Of a stretch of DNA of 64,000 nt, positions 54,846 through 64,000 are shown piece by piece. A model generated the notes under the pieces. It was not told the origin of the DNA and ran no database searches. It saw only the letters and a list, made by a program, of their open reading frames with translations. Source of the stretch: Apodemus sylvaticus (lineage: Eukaryota > Chordata > Mammalia > Rodentia > Muridae); assembly GCF_947179515.1 (NCBI RefSeq), contig NC_067473.1:124483909-124547908 (forward strand), read 5' to 3'. Position numbers and translations under genes: made by a program. The stretch's first letter is position 1; each line of letters opens with the position of its first letter.

Positions 54846-55807
54846 TTCTCTTTTTATGATCACAACAGTGGATATCACAGGACGGTCACTAATCTCTTCT
54901 AGGTATGTAACCTAGCCCATTCCAGATGGGCATGATTCCAGTATGACTGCACTTGGGATCCAGGAGAACAGATGTGTATTCTCTGATTCCTATTTCATTG
55001 GGAACTTAAATGGCACTAGCCATCATCATCACTTGCAAGAAACCACCAAGATAAAGTCAACACATAGAGGGAAGTCAGAGACAAGCTGATCCCAGGGATA
55101 TGCTTACATGTAATGACATCATAAACTTCCGGGTCAGATGGTATCTGAAGCTCTCTGACTTTTCTTTAATGCTAGCCTGGAAATCCACCCCCCTTCTGGA
55201 ACAGACTGAATTAAGCTTTTCTTCTCTGAAATCACTCTTACCACTAAGCCAGAAAGGCTCAGAGAAAGGAGTGTAAAAGCAACACAGAAAGATGCCAAAT
55301 GGGCCTGGACCTGGGAAGCTACAGGAAGCTGTGCTAGAGGCAAAGAATTTGCTTGTGGAACAGTGGTCGAACGCTAGACCCTTGCTGTATGGACTTCTTT
55401 AAGGGTTCATGGAAGCACAGAATGGCAACAAGTCACCTCCAAAAAATGGGGGAGCAGAGGAGAGAGAGGGAAAGGGAGACTAGGGGAGGAGAGACTACGC
55501 ATGGATTTTTTGTCAAACGAATTAAATCTGGAAGCAGGCATTCAGCTTAAAAGGGAGAGCAGGGTCACCGCCAGGAGGGCAGGGTCACTGGGGGACCTTT
55601 TGAGACTGGGTAACATGGACATCGAGTAACCTGAGAGACTTAACCTAAGATAACTTCAGATAAGTTACTTAGCTATCTAAATTTCAGTTTTAATATCTAT
55701 ATAGTTAAAAATAATAATAAATGCCAAGAATATACCTGTTGTGAGAACACTTAGATAATACCCATGAATTTCTTTACCCTACTGCTTAGCATGTCATAAA
55801 TGAGTAC
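54846..55807. other. unannotated DNA, no gene seen
   Basis: A purine-rich stretch lies at 55450-55495. No recognised gene or repeat. Confidence 0.4.
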
Positions 55808-56445
55808 ATTAGAGTTTTTAGAGTAACAGAACTAAAAGAATAAATTCATAGATATATTGATGAGAGATTTATTATATATACTAGGTATATTTATTATATT
55901 ATATATATATACATATATATGATTTATTGAAATGTCTTCCAGGCTGTGGTCCAGCTAGTCAACAATGGCTACCTATGAATGCAAAGTCCAAGAATCCAGT
56001 AGCTGCTCAGTTCAAGAGGCTGGCTGTCTCAGCTGGTCTTCAGTAAACACCAGAATGCTGAAGGGGTAAGCTCTAATGCCAGTGAAGGAATGGGCTTGCT
56101 AGCGAGACAAGAGCAAGCAGGCAAAGAGCAAAAGCTTCCTTCTTCCATGTTTTTCTATAGGCTTCCAAAGAAGGTGTGGCCCAGATTAGAGGTGAGTTTT
56201 CTCCCAGCTCAAATGATCTAGATGAAAGGTGTGTCTTTCTGCCTCAAAGATCTGGATTAAAGGTGTATATTCCCATTTCAGTATCTGGATTAAATGTGTA
56301 TCGTCTCACATCAAATATCCTGATTAGAAGTGAATCTTCCTACTTCAAATTAATCAAAAATCTCTCACAGCTGTGCCCCCCCACACATTTTGCAGCTTTA
56401 GGTAATTCCAGATGCATTTGACAACCAATAACAGCCATCACAAAG
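55808..56445. mobile_element. RMER1 repeat
   Basis: The rodent RMER1 order is clear: a TAGAGTAACAGAACT start, an AT-rich TATATA stretch (55870-55925), CTTCCAGGCTGTGGTCCAGC, CTGTCTCAGCTGGTCTTCAG, AATGGGCTTGCTAGCGAGAC, then a loose array of CTGGATTAAAGGTGTATA-type units (56214-56340), and finally CTCACAGCTGTGCCCCCCCAC and ACAACCAATAACAGCCATCA. Non-coding. Confidence 0.82.
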
Positions 56446-56559
56446 AGCAATAGATGTTAGCCATTATTACTAATGTGATTGTCAGCTTCTCATTTGACAG
56501 CTGAAGAAATCCAGTTGGCCACGCCACTGAGGCATGAATCAAGAGTTTTTATTATTACT
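56446..56559. other. short interval, possible MIR scrap
   Basis: CATTTGACAGCTGAAGAAATCC near 56492 resembles a MIR core, but it is too short to call. Confidence 0.3.
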
Positions 56560-58035
56560 AACTATTTTATTTATTTACATTTCAAATGTTGTTCCCCTTC
56601 CTGGTCTCCCCTCCACGAACCCCCTCCCCTTCCTCTCCTCTTTGCCTCTAAGAGGTTGCTTCCCCATTCACCCACCCTCTCCCCCCTCATCCCTCTTGCA
56701 CCCCCTTCTCTGGGACATCAAGCTTCCACAGGACCAAGTAGCTCCCCTCCCACTGATGCCAGATGAGGCAGTCCTCTGCTACATATGTAGTAGCTCATGT
56801 AGGAGCCCCACCCCCACTGCTACATATTTCTATTCATTCTCCTGGCCCTCTGGACTTCTCTCCTGTCTCCTCCCATTCCTGGTCCTGCCTCTCTTTTTTC
56901 CTCCCCCTCTCCCAGCCCATGTATACTCTTTAGTTGGTGCCTTAATCCCTGGGAGCTTTGAGGAGTTGGATTAGTTGATACTGTCATTCTTCCTATAGGG
57001 TTGCAATCTCCTTCAGTTCCTTCATCTGGAAGGAACTTTCCATACATCTTCCACTGGGTCCCCAGGCTCAGTCCTGTGGTTCGCGTTGAGAACCTGCATC
57101 TGTCTTAGTCAGATCCTGGCAGAGCCTCTCAGAAGACATCCATACCAGGCTCCTTTCTGTCTGCAAGCACATCCTGGCATCAGCAATAGTGTCGGAGTTT
57201 GGTGTCTGTGAATGGGATGGATCCCAAGGTGGGGCGGTCTCTGGATGTCCTTTTCTTCAGTCTCTGCTCCAATTTTTTTGTCCCTGCATTTCCTTTAGAC
57301 AGGAACAGTTCTGGGTTAAATTTTTTGAGATGGGTGGGTGGCCCCATCCCTCCCTCATCTGGTACCACGTCTATCTACTAGAGGTGGCCTCTTCAGGTTC
57401 TATGTCCCGGTATTGGACATTTCAGCTCATGTCATCCCCATTGGGTCCTACGAGCCTTTCACATCTCTGGTGTCTGGGACTTCCTAGTGGTTTCCCCCAT
57501 TCCCTCCCCCCCCCCCGCCCCCACTGCTACATGTTTCTATTCATTCTCCTGGCCCTCAGGACTTCTTTCCTATCTCCTCCCATACCTGGTCCTGCCTCCT
57601 ATTTTTTCCTCCCCCTCTCCTCACTCACTCAGGTCCCTCCATCTCTCTGCCTCCTATGATTATTTTGTTCCCCCTTCCAAGTGGGATTGGAGCATCCACA
57701 CTTTGACCTTCCTTCTTGATGAGCTTCATATGGTCTATGAGTTGTATTATGGGTATTCTGAGCTTTTGGGCTATATCTACTTATCAGTGAGTACATACCA
57801 TGTATGTCCTTTTGGGTCTGGGTTACCTCACTCAGGATGATATTTTTCCACTTCCATCTATGTGCCTAAAACATTTGTGAAGTCCTCATTTTTAATAGCT
57901 GAGTAGTATTCCACTGTGTAAATATACCACATTTTCTGTATTCATTCTTCCATTGAGGGACATATGTGTTATTTCCAGCTTCTGGGTATTATAAATAGTG
58001 CTGCTATGAACATAGTGGAACATGGTGATGTTATA
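56560..58035 (-). mobile_element. 5'-truncated L1, long 3' UTR and ORF2 end
   Basis: Minus orientation. The A tail shows as TTTTATTTATTTACATTTCA at 56565-56584. Then comes a long UTR (CACAGGACCAAGTAGCTCCC; CTTAATCCCTGGGAGCTTTG; GGTTAAATTTTTTGAGATGG) and the ORF2 end (TATCTACTTATCAGTGAGTA near 57774; TTATTTCCAGCTTCTGGGTA near 57969). A pyrimidine block occurs twice inside the UTR, at 56811-56912 and 57518-57620. The open frames of up to 156 codons here are UTR artefacts. Confidence 0.92.
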
Positions 58036-58401
58036 TATTCTACACTTAGAAGAAATCCATCCAAAAGAGAACATTCATGACACTTAAGAAGAGTTACCAT
58101 AAGTCACTAGCTTCTATGCCAGAGATACCAAGACTGGGGTGAGCCTCTAGATAAATGCCCTCCAGCCATGTGAAGACCTGGTTCCTCAGCAAATGGCAGA
58201 AATATGTCCATATCTCTCCTGCAAGCTATTAATGTGCATCAGAAAAACCATGTGGAAATTCAACCAGAGTTCACTCACGGGGAGTGACCAGTAATTCCTT
58301 CAATACTTTTTAAATTCAGATCAATACTTGCTATGCTAAGCAAGTGGTATTAAATATAATCACAATTCCAAACCATACATAGTATGTCCCTGTCTTTATA
58401 G
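58036..58401. other. unannotated DNA, no gene seen
   Basis: No recognised repeat or exon. Confidence 0.4.
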
Positions 58402-58698
58402 TTTCCCATTACTATGATAAACACCTTGATCAAGGCAACTTATGGAAGAATTTATTGGGAATTTACAGTTTCAGAGGGTTAGAGTCCATGACCAGCATGG
58501 CAAGGAGCAGGGAGGCACTGGAGCAGTAGCGCAGAGCTCATATTACCATACAATGATGGTGGCTGAGGAAACCTCATAGCTCACCACTGGTGGCATACCT
58601 CCTCTAAAAAGACTCTACCTCACAATCCTTCTCAAAGAGTTCAAGCAACTGGGAACCAAGGGCCTATGGGGGCCATTCTCATTCAAATCACCACACCT
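58402..58698 (-). mobile_element. ORR1-type solo LTR
   Basis: Minus orientation: TTCCCATTACTATGATAAACACC, GCAACTTATGGAAGAATTTATT, GAGGAAACCTCATAGCTCAC, AACTGGGAACCAAGGGCCTA, TGGGGGCCATTCTCATTCAA, ATCACCACACC. This is the reverse complement of the ORR1 order seen at 47075-47451. Confidence 0.82.
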
Positions 58699-59486
58699 GG
58701 CAATGCTCATCATTAGAGATGCCAAGTGTGTCCCCCTGATTTTCTCTCTTGATGTGTTGTTTTGTTTTGTTTTTATTTTCCATTTCTGTGTAGGAGAAAA
58801 GGCTTCACAGAGGCAACCTGTAATGGAAAAGATTTCAAGAGCTAACAAACACACAAGTCAGATTCTCCATTCTCAAAACAGAAACACAGGGTAGAAAAGT
58901 TTGGAAGTTAATCTAGAGGGAAAAGATGCCTTTCAAAAGATCTATTTGCCATTAATGTCATGAGATCATTACCTGACAAGTATGTAAAAGTACCAGAAAG
59001 GGAAAAAAAAAAGAAAGCACAGGAATTCTTGGCTTCTGACATTGTGTATCCAGAAATAAAGGCTTAGGAATGAAACAGTGCATTTGTATAGAACTATTTC
59101 CAGACAACACTATGTGTTGTGATAATAATCATAGAACTGACAAAAATCATAGTATTTTTGTGCAGATATACTTACTAAATGTCTATGTTTTACTGTGTGA
59201 CCTGCACAGGTAGTCCTATAGTGCATACTTGGCTCTCACCGTGTTTAAAGCCAATCTACACAGTAGGTTCTGTTGTTATTTATTGACAGCTGTGGAAATG
59301 GAGAGGGAAAACCTACATGTCTTAGTCTCAACCACACAGACAGAAAAGCAAAAAAGTCAGATTTCGTCTATATGAAATGTCTTGCTATTTTTGGAATTGT
59401 AGCAAGGACTTTTCATTTTTGTTCTTTGTAATTTGTATTAAACTATGAGAAGGTGGATAAAGTAACTAAAACAGACAGACTAGAAA
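58699..59486. other. unannotated DNA, no gene seen
   Basis: A short GTTTTGTTTT run near 58758 and an A-rich run near 59005; otherwise nothing. Confidence 0.4.
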
Positions 59487-59711
59487 GGAAGGAAGGAAGG
59501 AAGGAAGGAAGGAAGGAAGGAAGGAAGGAAGGAAGGAAGGAAGGAAGGAAGGAAGGAGAAGGAGAACAAAGGGAGGGAGAGGGAGGGAGAGAGAAAGGGA
59601 GAGGGAGAGGGAGAGGGAGAGGGAGAGGGAGAGGGAGAGGGAGAGGGAGAGGGAGAGGGAGAGGGAGAGGGAGAGGGAGAGGGAGAGGGAGAGGGAGAGG
59701 GAGAGGGAGAG
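59487..59711. repeat. (GGAA)n joined to (GGGAGA)n
   Basis: About 17 GGAA units to 59556, a transition zone, then about 19 near-perfect GGGAGA hexamers at 59597-59711. All purine on the plus strand. The RGRG and SLSL open frames are artefacts. Confidence 0.97.
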
Positions 59712-59960
59712 ATTGAATTGCAAAAGCTCCAAAATGCTTTCAGAAGTCAATAGTCCAAGAACAGAGAAATATATTGACATGTTTAGATAATCAAAGATGA
59801 GAATTATAGAGAAAATGTTGTTCTGCCTTTTAAAGTGAGTAAGGACAATTCCCAGCAGAAGCTACGGAGGCCTGTGTCCTGTAGGGCACATTTGGTCTCA
59901 GAAAGCTTTGCTTTGGGGACTGAAAACACCAAATTATGAAGCTTAACTTTTCAGGCTCCA

Positions 59961-59964
<4 letters not shown>
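59712..59964. other. unannotated DNA, no gene seen
   Basis: Nothing recognised. Confidence 0.4.

Positions 59965-60006
<42 letters not shown>
59965..60006. repeat. (TG)n microsatellite
   Basis: About 21 uninterrupted TG units. Confidence 0.97.
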
Positions 60007-60008
<2 letters not shown>

Positions 60009-61624
60009 CCACACTAGAAATAATTGAAAACCAGAGACACACAACTGGCCACTTGATAGCTTATTTTATTTCTCCAAGCTGCTTGAAGAATTGAATTGTG
60101 CAAAGAATTTGAAAACTGCAAATACCAGCCCTGACCATCCAATTGCCAATGGAGAAGAACAAATTATTCTTCAACTATACCAAAGGTGAAAGGGGTCCCA
60201 GAGAATAATTTCAGCCAAAGCTGACAGAGGAGAGCTTGACAGGTGTCAGCTCTGACTATTAAGACAACTGGAGCTGAGTTCAAAGGGAGGACAAGAGCAA
60301 CTTTGTGTCTGACAGGCTTAGAGGAGGTTCCTACCCTCTACCAAGTGTCCCATTCAGTTCAGATGCCAGAGCTCCCTTCACTTGTCCTTTCCCACTGAAG
60401 GGAGGGTAGATTAAACTTGTTTGCCATACATTCAAGCTAAATTTATTCCTAAATTTTCCATTCAAGGCATTATTTTGGCCATTACCCTATGACAGAAAAC
60501 TATACCAGACCAGTTGATGATGGACTTACTTTTCTGGAGTGAAAGTGGTTGGTCATCTTGTGGAAATCATTAACACCAAAACTTGATTAACAATGAAAAG
60601 AGAAGCATCGTAAGCAGGTTATTAAATAGTTAGTGGATAACAGACAGGCTAGTAAAAACAACGACGAGAAAAGAGGTGCAACCATTTCCTCTCAAGTCCC
60701 ATTATGATTGATATATTTATTGGTATCCAATAAATAATGAAAATATTTTAGTATAAATATGTCTCATTTAGTGTTGGAGACATACTTGAGCTAAAAAAGT
60801 AACTGTTTCAGCAAAATTCAAATTTAACTGATTATCCTGGTCTGTCCATCTGGCTGGGCGTTTTTTGCTAAATCTTGCAACTGTAATCTGGCAGCATGGA
60901 GTCCTCTCTCACATGAAGCAAGCTTCTTACTCCAAGAATGAGGCAAGAGTTGCTTATCTTAAAATTTTTCATAAAAAAAATCTTTTAAATCACCCAGCTG
61001 ATTATAGGTTTTATATTCCTGAACTGTCTTTGATTTCCACAAAGATTATTTTTTTCTCAATCTGGAAAATTTTATAATTGAATACCAAATATTTTAGGAG
61101 TGCATGTGTGCTGAATAAAAGTAGATACGACGTCACACTAATATAGATGCATTGTTTTAAATATTGCACTGCATATTTAATGAGACTGAAAACAGCAAGC
61201 TTTCAATGCACACCAGATCAGTTCTCTTTAGGCAGCAAGTTTCCAGCCCTTTCCTTCTCCTTGGTCCTTAACTCCATATTTACAGACAGCACATCCGTAG
61301 TGTTGTTTCCTAACTTTGCCAGTGGTACGGGGTCAGGCATTATCTGCAGAGTCTGCGTTCTCTCTGAGCCATCTGCACAGGGCCTGCTGCTCAGTTCACA
61401 ACAGCATTGGCATCAGAGCCCTCACACCCTGTGCTCACCCCTTCGTTCTCAGATGCCCCGTGTGATTTGTTGCTGTTTCCGGGTCCTCTGCTGTTCACTG
61501 AGATTCTGTTGCTTGTATCCCAGACATTCTGGAAGCTCCCTGTGCCCTTCTCTGTGCTCTCCTGTCAGTCTCTCTTCAGTATGCCCTTCTGTAGAACTTT
61601 CCATTTTAGTCTTGGTGTCTAGTT
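60007..61624. other. unique DNA, includes most of a 224-codon open frame
   Basis: No repeat recognised. An open frame on the plus strand, 61147-61821, is the longest in the window outside the large L1. It starts here and runs into the L1 3' UTR that follows. It is S/L/C/P-rich, follows a pyrimidine-rich strand that lacks stops, and shows no domain, so I do not call it a gene. Confidence 0.4.
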
Positions 61625-61985
61625 TATTACATCATTTTTATTTTTTATTTATTCTTTGTCATTTATTACATCCAAACCACAGTTTCCCTCCGTCCTCCCC
61701 TCTCAGTCTCTTACCTTCATCTCCCTTCTCCCCCATATCCACACCTCCTCTGGTTCCCTTCAGAAAAAAAGCAGACCTCCTAGGGATATCAACCAACCAG
61801 GGCATATCAAATTATAATTAGACTAGGCCCATACTCTCACACCTAGGCTGGACGAGGCGATCCAGTGTGGTGAAAAGCTTCCCAGAAGTAGACAAAAGAG
61901 TCAGAGCCTGCCCCTGCTCCCACTGTTAGGAATCCCAAAGGAACACTAAGCAGCACAATATATATGCAGAGGATCAAGGTCTTAC
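61625..61985 (-). mobile_element. 5'-truncated L1, 3' UTR only (old)
   Basis: Minus orientation: TTATTACATCCAAACCACAGTT, a C/T-rich block, AGACCTCCTAGGGATATCAAC, CAACCAGGGCATATCAAATT, CCTGCCCCTGCTCCCACTGT, CCCAAAGGAACACTAAGC. A typical UTR end of Lx-type L1s. Confidence 0.75.
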
Positions 61986-63674
61986 CACATCTTTTAATTT
62001 GCTAAAGTTATATCTCTCGGGGATTCTTTTATATTTCCTTCTGATAGCCTCTTATAATAGCATCTACCATCTCTGAGCATATGATTTAACTGCTGCTGTT
62101 GCCATTTCCCATTTTAACATTTTCTGAGGTTCTTTTGTTTGTGTGGGGGTTTGGGGGGAGTGTCTTGCTTCATTTCTCTTTCTCCAAGACAGTGAAGATA
62201 TTTCTCTTTCAAACTAAAGGCAGCCCTCCTGGGGCTTCGACAATTCACCATTATTACCAAGTCAGATGCCTCCTGTGCAGGAAGGAAGTTGGTGGATGGA
62301 ATCATTTCACTGAAGGGTCCAGAAAGGAGTTCTCTGCTCCTCACCTCAGGGGTGGACAGAGAATAGTAGTCTACAGTTAGGAGAACAGGAAATCTGGACT
62401 TTAATAACTCCATTTCCCCTAAAAGTAATGTATTTCTCTATTTCTTTCATAGGGTGTACTGTGTACCAAGCACCCTACAGGTCCATCCCTAGTACTGGAT
62501 GCTGCTACCAACCAAAGCATTTATTTGAAATACTGATTTTAACTGTCATACTATGATATTAAAGGGCAGAAATGGCATTTGACCTTCAAATGGAGGATTC
62601 TGAAGTGGTATAGAATGAGGATTCAGGAACAGAGGAAGCTGGGAAATCTCTGCGTGCCTTGAGGTATAAGCCGTTAGAGAATAACAGTGATGTTGTCCCA
62701 GAGCTAACAAGGACAAGAAGAAAGAGAATGGAGACCACTGTGCCAGAGACATTAGTATTTAGCAACATGAAATTTGCCATGCTGTATTTGAGCCTAAGTC
62801 CCAGTTACCTATCTTCTAGCCAACTTCAGATCCAGTTACTATCTAACATGGAATGTTTAGTTCCTCCCTGAATCTCGATCCTGTTTGTACCATTCTTAAC
62901 CTGAACCACAACATTCTTCAGTTACAGGATCCTGAGGAAGAATATATAAAAGATCAGAAATAAAAGAGACTTAAAAATGTCAAGAGGTCTTGCACAAGCT
63001 ATGTCTTATGCCAAGCAACATTATTAAAAAGTTAAAATATTATAGTCATAATTTGGGGGGGAAATGAGATGATTTCAGCAGGAAGGTAATCACGTGTACA
63101 AAGGGAATACAGAATATCTCAAGGGCATTAGAGCCCAAGCACACAGTGGCCTTGGGACTGGTAAGTCCCGTCTCTTCAGAAGGAAAAGTCAAGTTCAAGG
63201 GAACCAAATCCTTAAGTCCTCTTAGGCCCAGCTTCAGACCAGACCTTGCCGAGTCTGCCCCTCTGCAAGGACACAGAGGTAAGTTCCCTGTGTCCTTTCA
63301 ATCAGGGCCTCTGAAAGCCTGGGAACAGCCTGGCTCTCAACACTTATGGTGCCAGGTGACCCTAGATACCATCCCGACTCCACAGAGCATCCCAGACAAA
63401 AGTAAGACATAAGTCCCTCTAGAGAGGGGTACAAAGTAGTGGTCAGGCAGAGGTAGGGAAGTGGTCAGGCAGAGGTAGGGAAGGGGTGACCAACAGCACT
63501 TAGGTTTACAGAGATGACTGAAGACTTGATTTTGACCATCCACGGTATTGGATTATCCTTTGGATTTTCTGTGCCTCTACACTGGCCTTTAGTTTAACTC
63601 TGTTAAATTTGTTTGCTAATCACACCTGCTGCCCCCTTGCCTCCTTCTAAAGACCTTATGAAAGCTCTTGTCTT
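61986..63674. other. 1.7 kb without recognised features
   Basis: A 22-bp direct repeat (GTGGTCAGGCAGAGGTAGGG) occurs twice in tandem at 63438-63480. No gene seen. Confidence 0.4.
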
Positions 63675-63738
63675 ACTCATGGTTTCTACTGCTATGGTAA
63701 ACACCATGACCAAAAGTAATTTGGGGAGAAAGGGTTTG
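63675..63738 (-). mobile_element. MT/MaLR LTR fragment, cut short
   Basis: Minus orientation: TTTCTACTGCTATGGTAAACACC, ATGACCAAAAGTAATTTGGG, GAAAGGGTTTG. This is the first 60 bases of a rodent MaLR LTR in reverse, which then stops abruptly. Confidence 0.6.
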
Positions 63739-64000
63739 TAACAGGGTCCCAGACCTGAGTAGTCCCCCTGACCTTAATACAACTGACTCCATGATAGAAG
63801 TACCATTCAGGCTGTAAAACTCAGCTAGTAGACAGCACCACCTGTCAAAACTAAATCAAAGTCCATAGTTCTGGTAAAGTCTCTTAATGTATTAACCTTG
63901 CTTTTAGCTTCCATAATTCCACTTCTGGCTAACTTTTCTTGTTAACTGAAGTATGTCAACCCAGAACATGATTTTTTTGTGAAAGGCTTGGAGCTACACT
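63739..64000. mobile_element. LTR-like insertion, partial at window end
   Basis: From about TGTAACAGGGTCCCAGACCT the sequence differs entirely from the MaLR LTR it follows and continues to the window edge. The abrupt switch and the TG start suggest an inserted LTR. The family is not identified and the right half lies outside. Confidence 0.35.

Noticed and set aside
56534..57840. Plus-strand frames of 95-156 codons
   Set aside because: They are antisense to an L1 3' UTR; the pyrimidine-rich strand simply lacks stop codons.

Overview
This is mammalian nuclear DNA from a murid rodent. The evidence is the repeat set: B1, B2, B3, B4 and ID SINEs, rodent LINE-1 (L1) copies, ORR1 and MT LTRs of the ERVL-MaLR group, RMER1, URR1 hAT relics and many long microsatellites. 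The one near-full-length L1 has a 3' UTR and an ORF1 C-terminus that look more like rat than mouse L1, so Rattus is the favoured genus. That is recall-based and not proven. I can support no exon of a conventional gene, no tRNA, snRNA or rRNA gene, no CpG island and no CRISPR array. The window reads as intergenic or deep-intronic DNA, so the annotation is mainly a map of transposable elements. Family names come from recognising consensus sequence; subfamily names are tentative.

Regions. 1-9.7 kb: mostly unique DNA with one old L1 3' end, a young B2 with a perfect 13-bp target-site duplication (TSD), two URR1 relics and old SINEs. 9.7-15.4 kb: an ancient L1 piece, an LTR-like block, a URR1, a B3, a very AT-rich stretch, and a 29-bp minisatellite carrying E-boxes. 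15.4-24 kb: an L1 with a 5' inversion, an MT LTR, then a nested ORR1 provirus whose 5' LTR is split by URR1 and whose interior is split by a second 5'-inverted L1. 24.77-30.61 kb: a 5.8-kb L1 with 5' UTR, ORF1, ORF2 and 3' UTR, flanked by a 15-bp TSD. All its frames are broken, and a 42-bp piece of L1 ORF2 follows its own poly(A). 30.6-50 kb: long unique intervals with a MaLR LTR, an L1 3' end, an L2, a URR1, an MT LTR, B3-type SINEs, a MIR and an ORR1 solo LTR. 50-64 kb: an LTR split by a B1, a 155-bp tandem duplication, B4, a MaLR LTR, another LTR, RMER1, an L1 3' end with an internally duplicated UTR block, an ORR1 LTR, a GGAA/GGGAGA array and an L1 3' end. An MT LTR is interrupted by another LTR-like sequence at the window edge.

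Nothing here works together as an operon or pathway. What links the features is insertion history. The most informative observations are the extra tail on the large L1, the two 5'-inverted L1s, the nested ORR1 locus, the E-box minisatellite and the recent 155-bp duplication. I did not find a convincing undescribed biological system.
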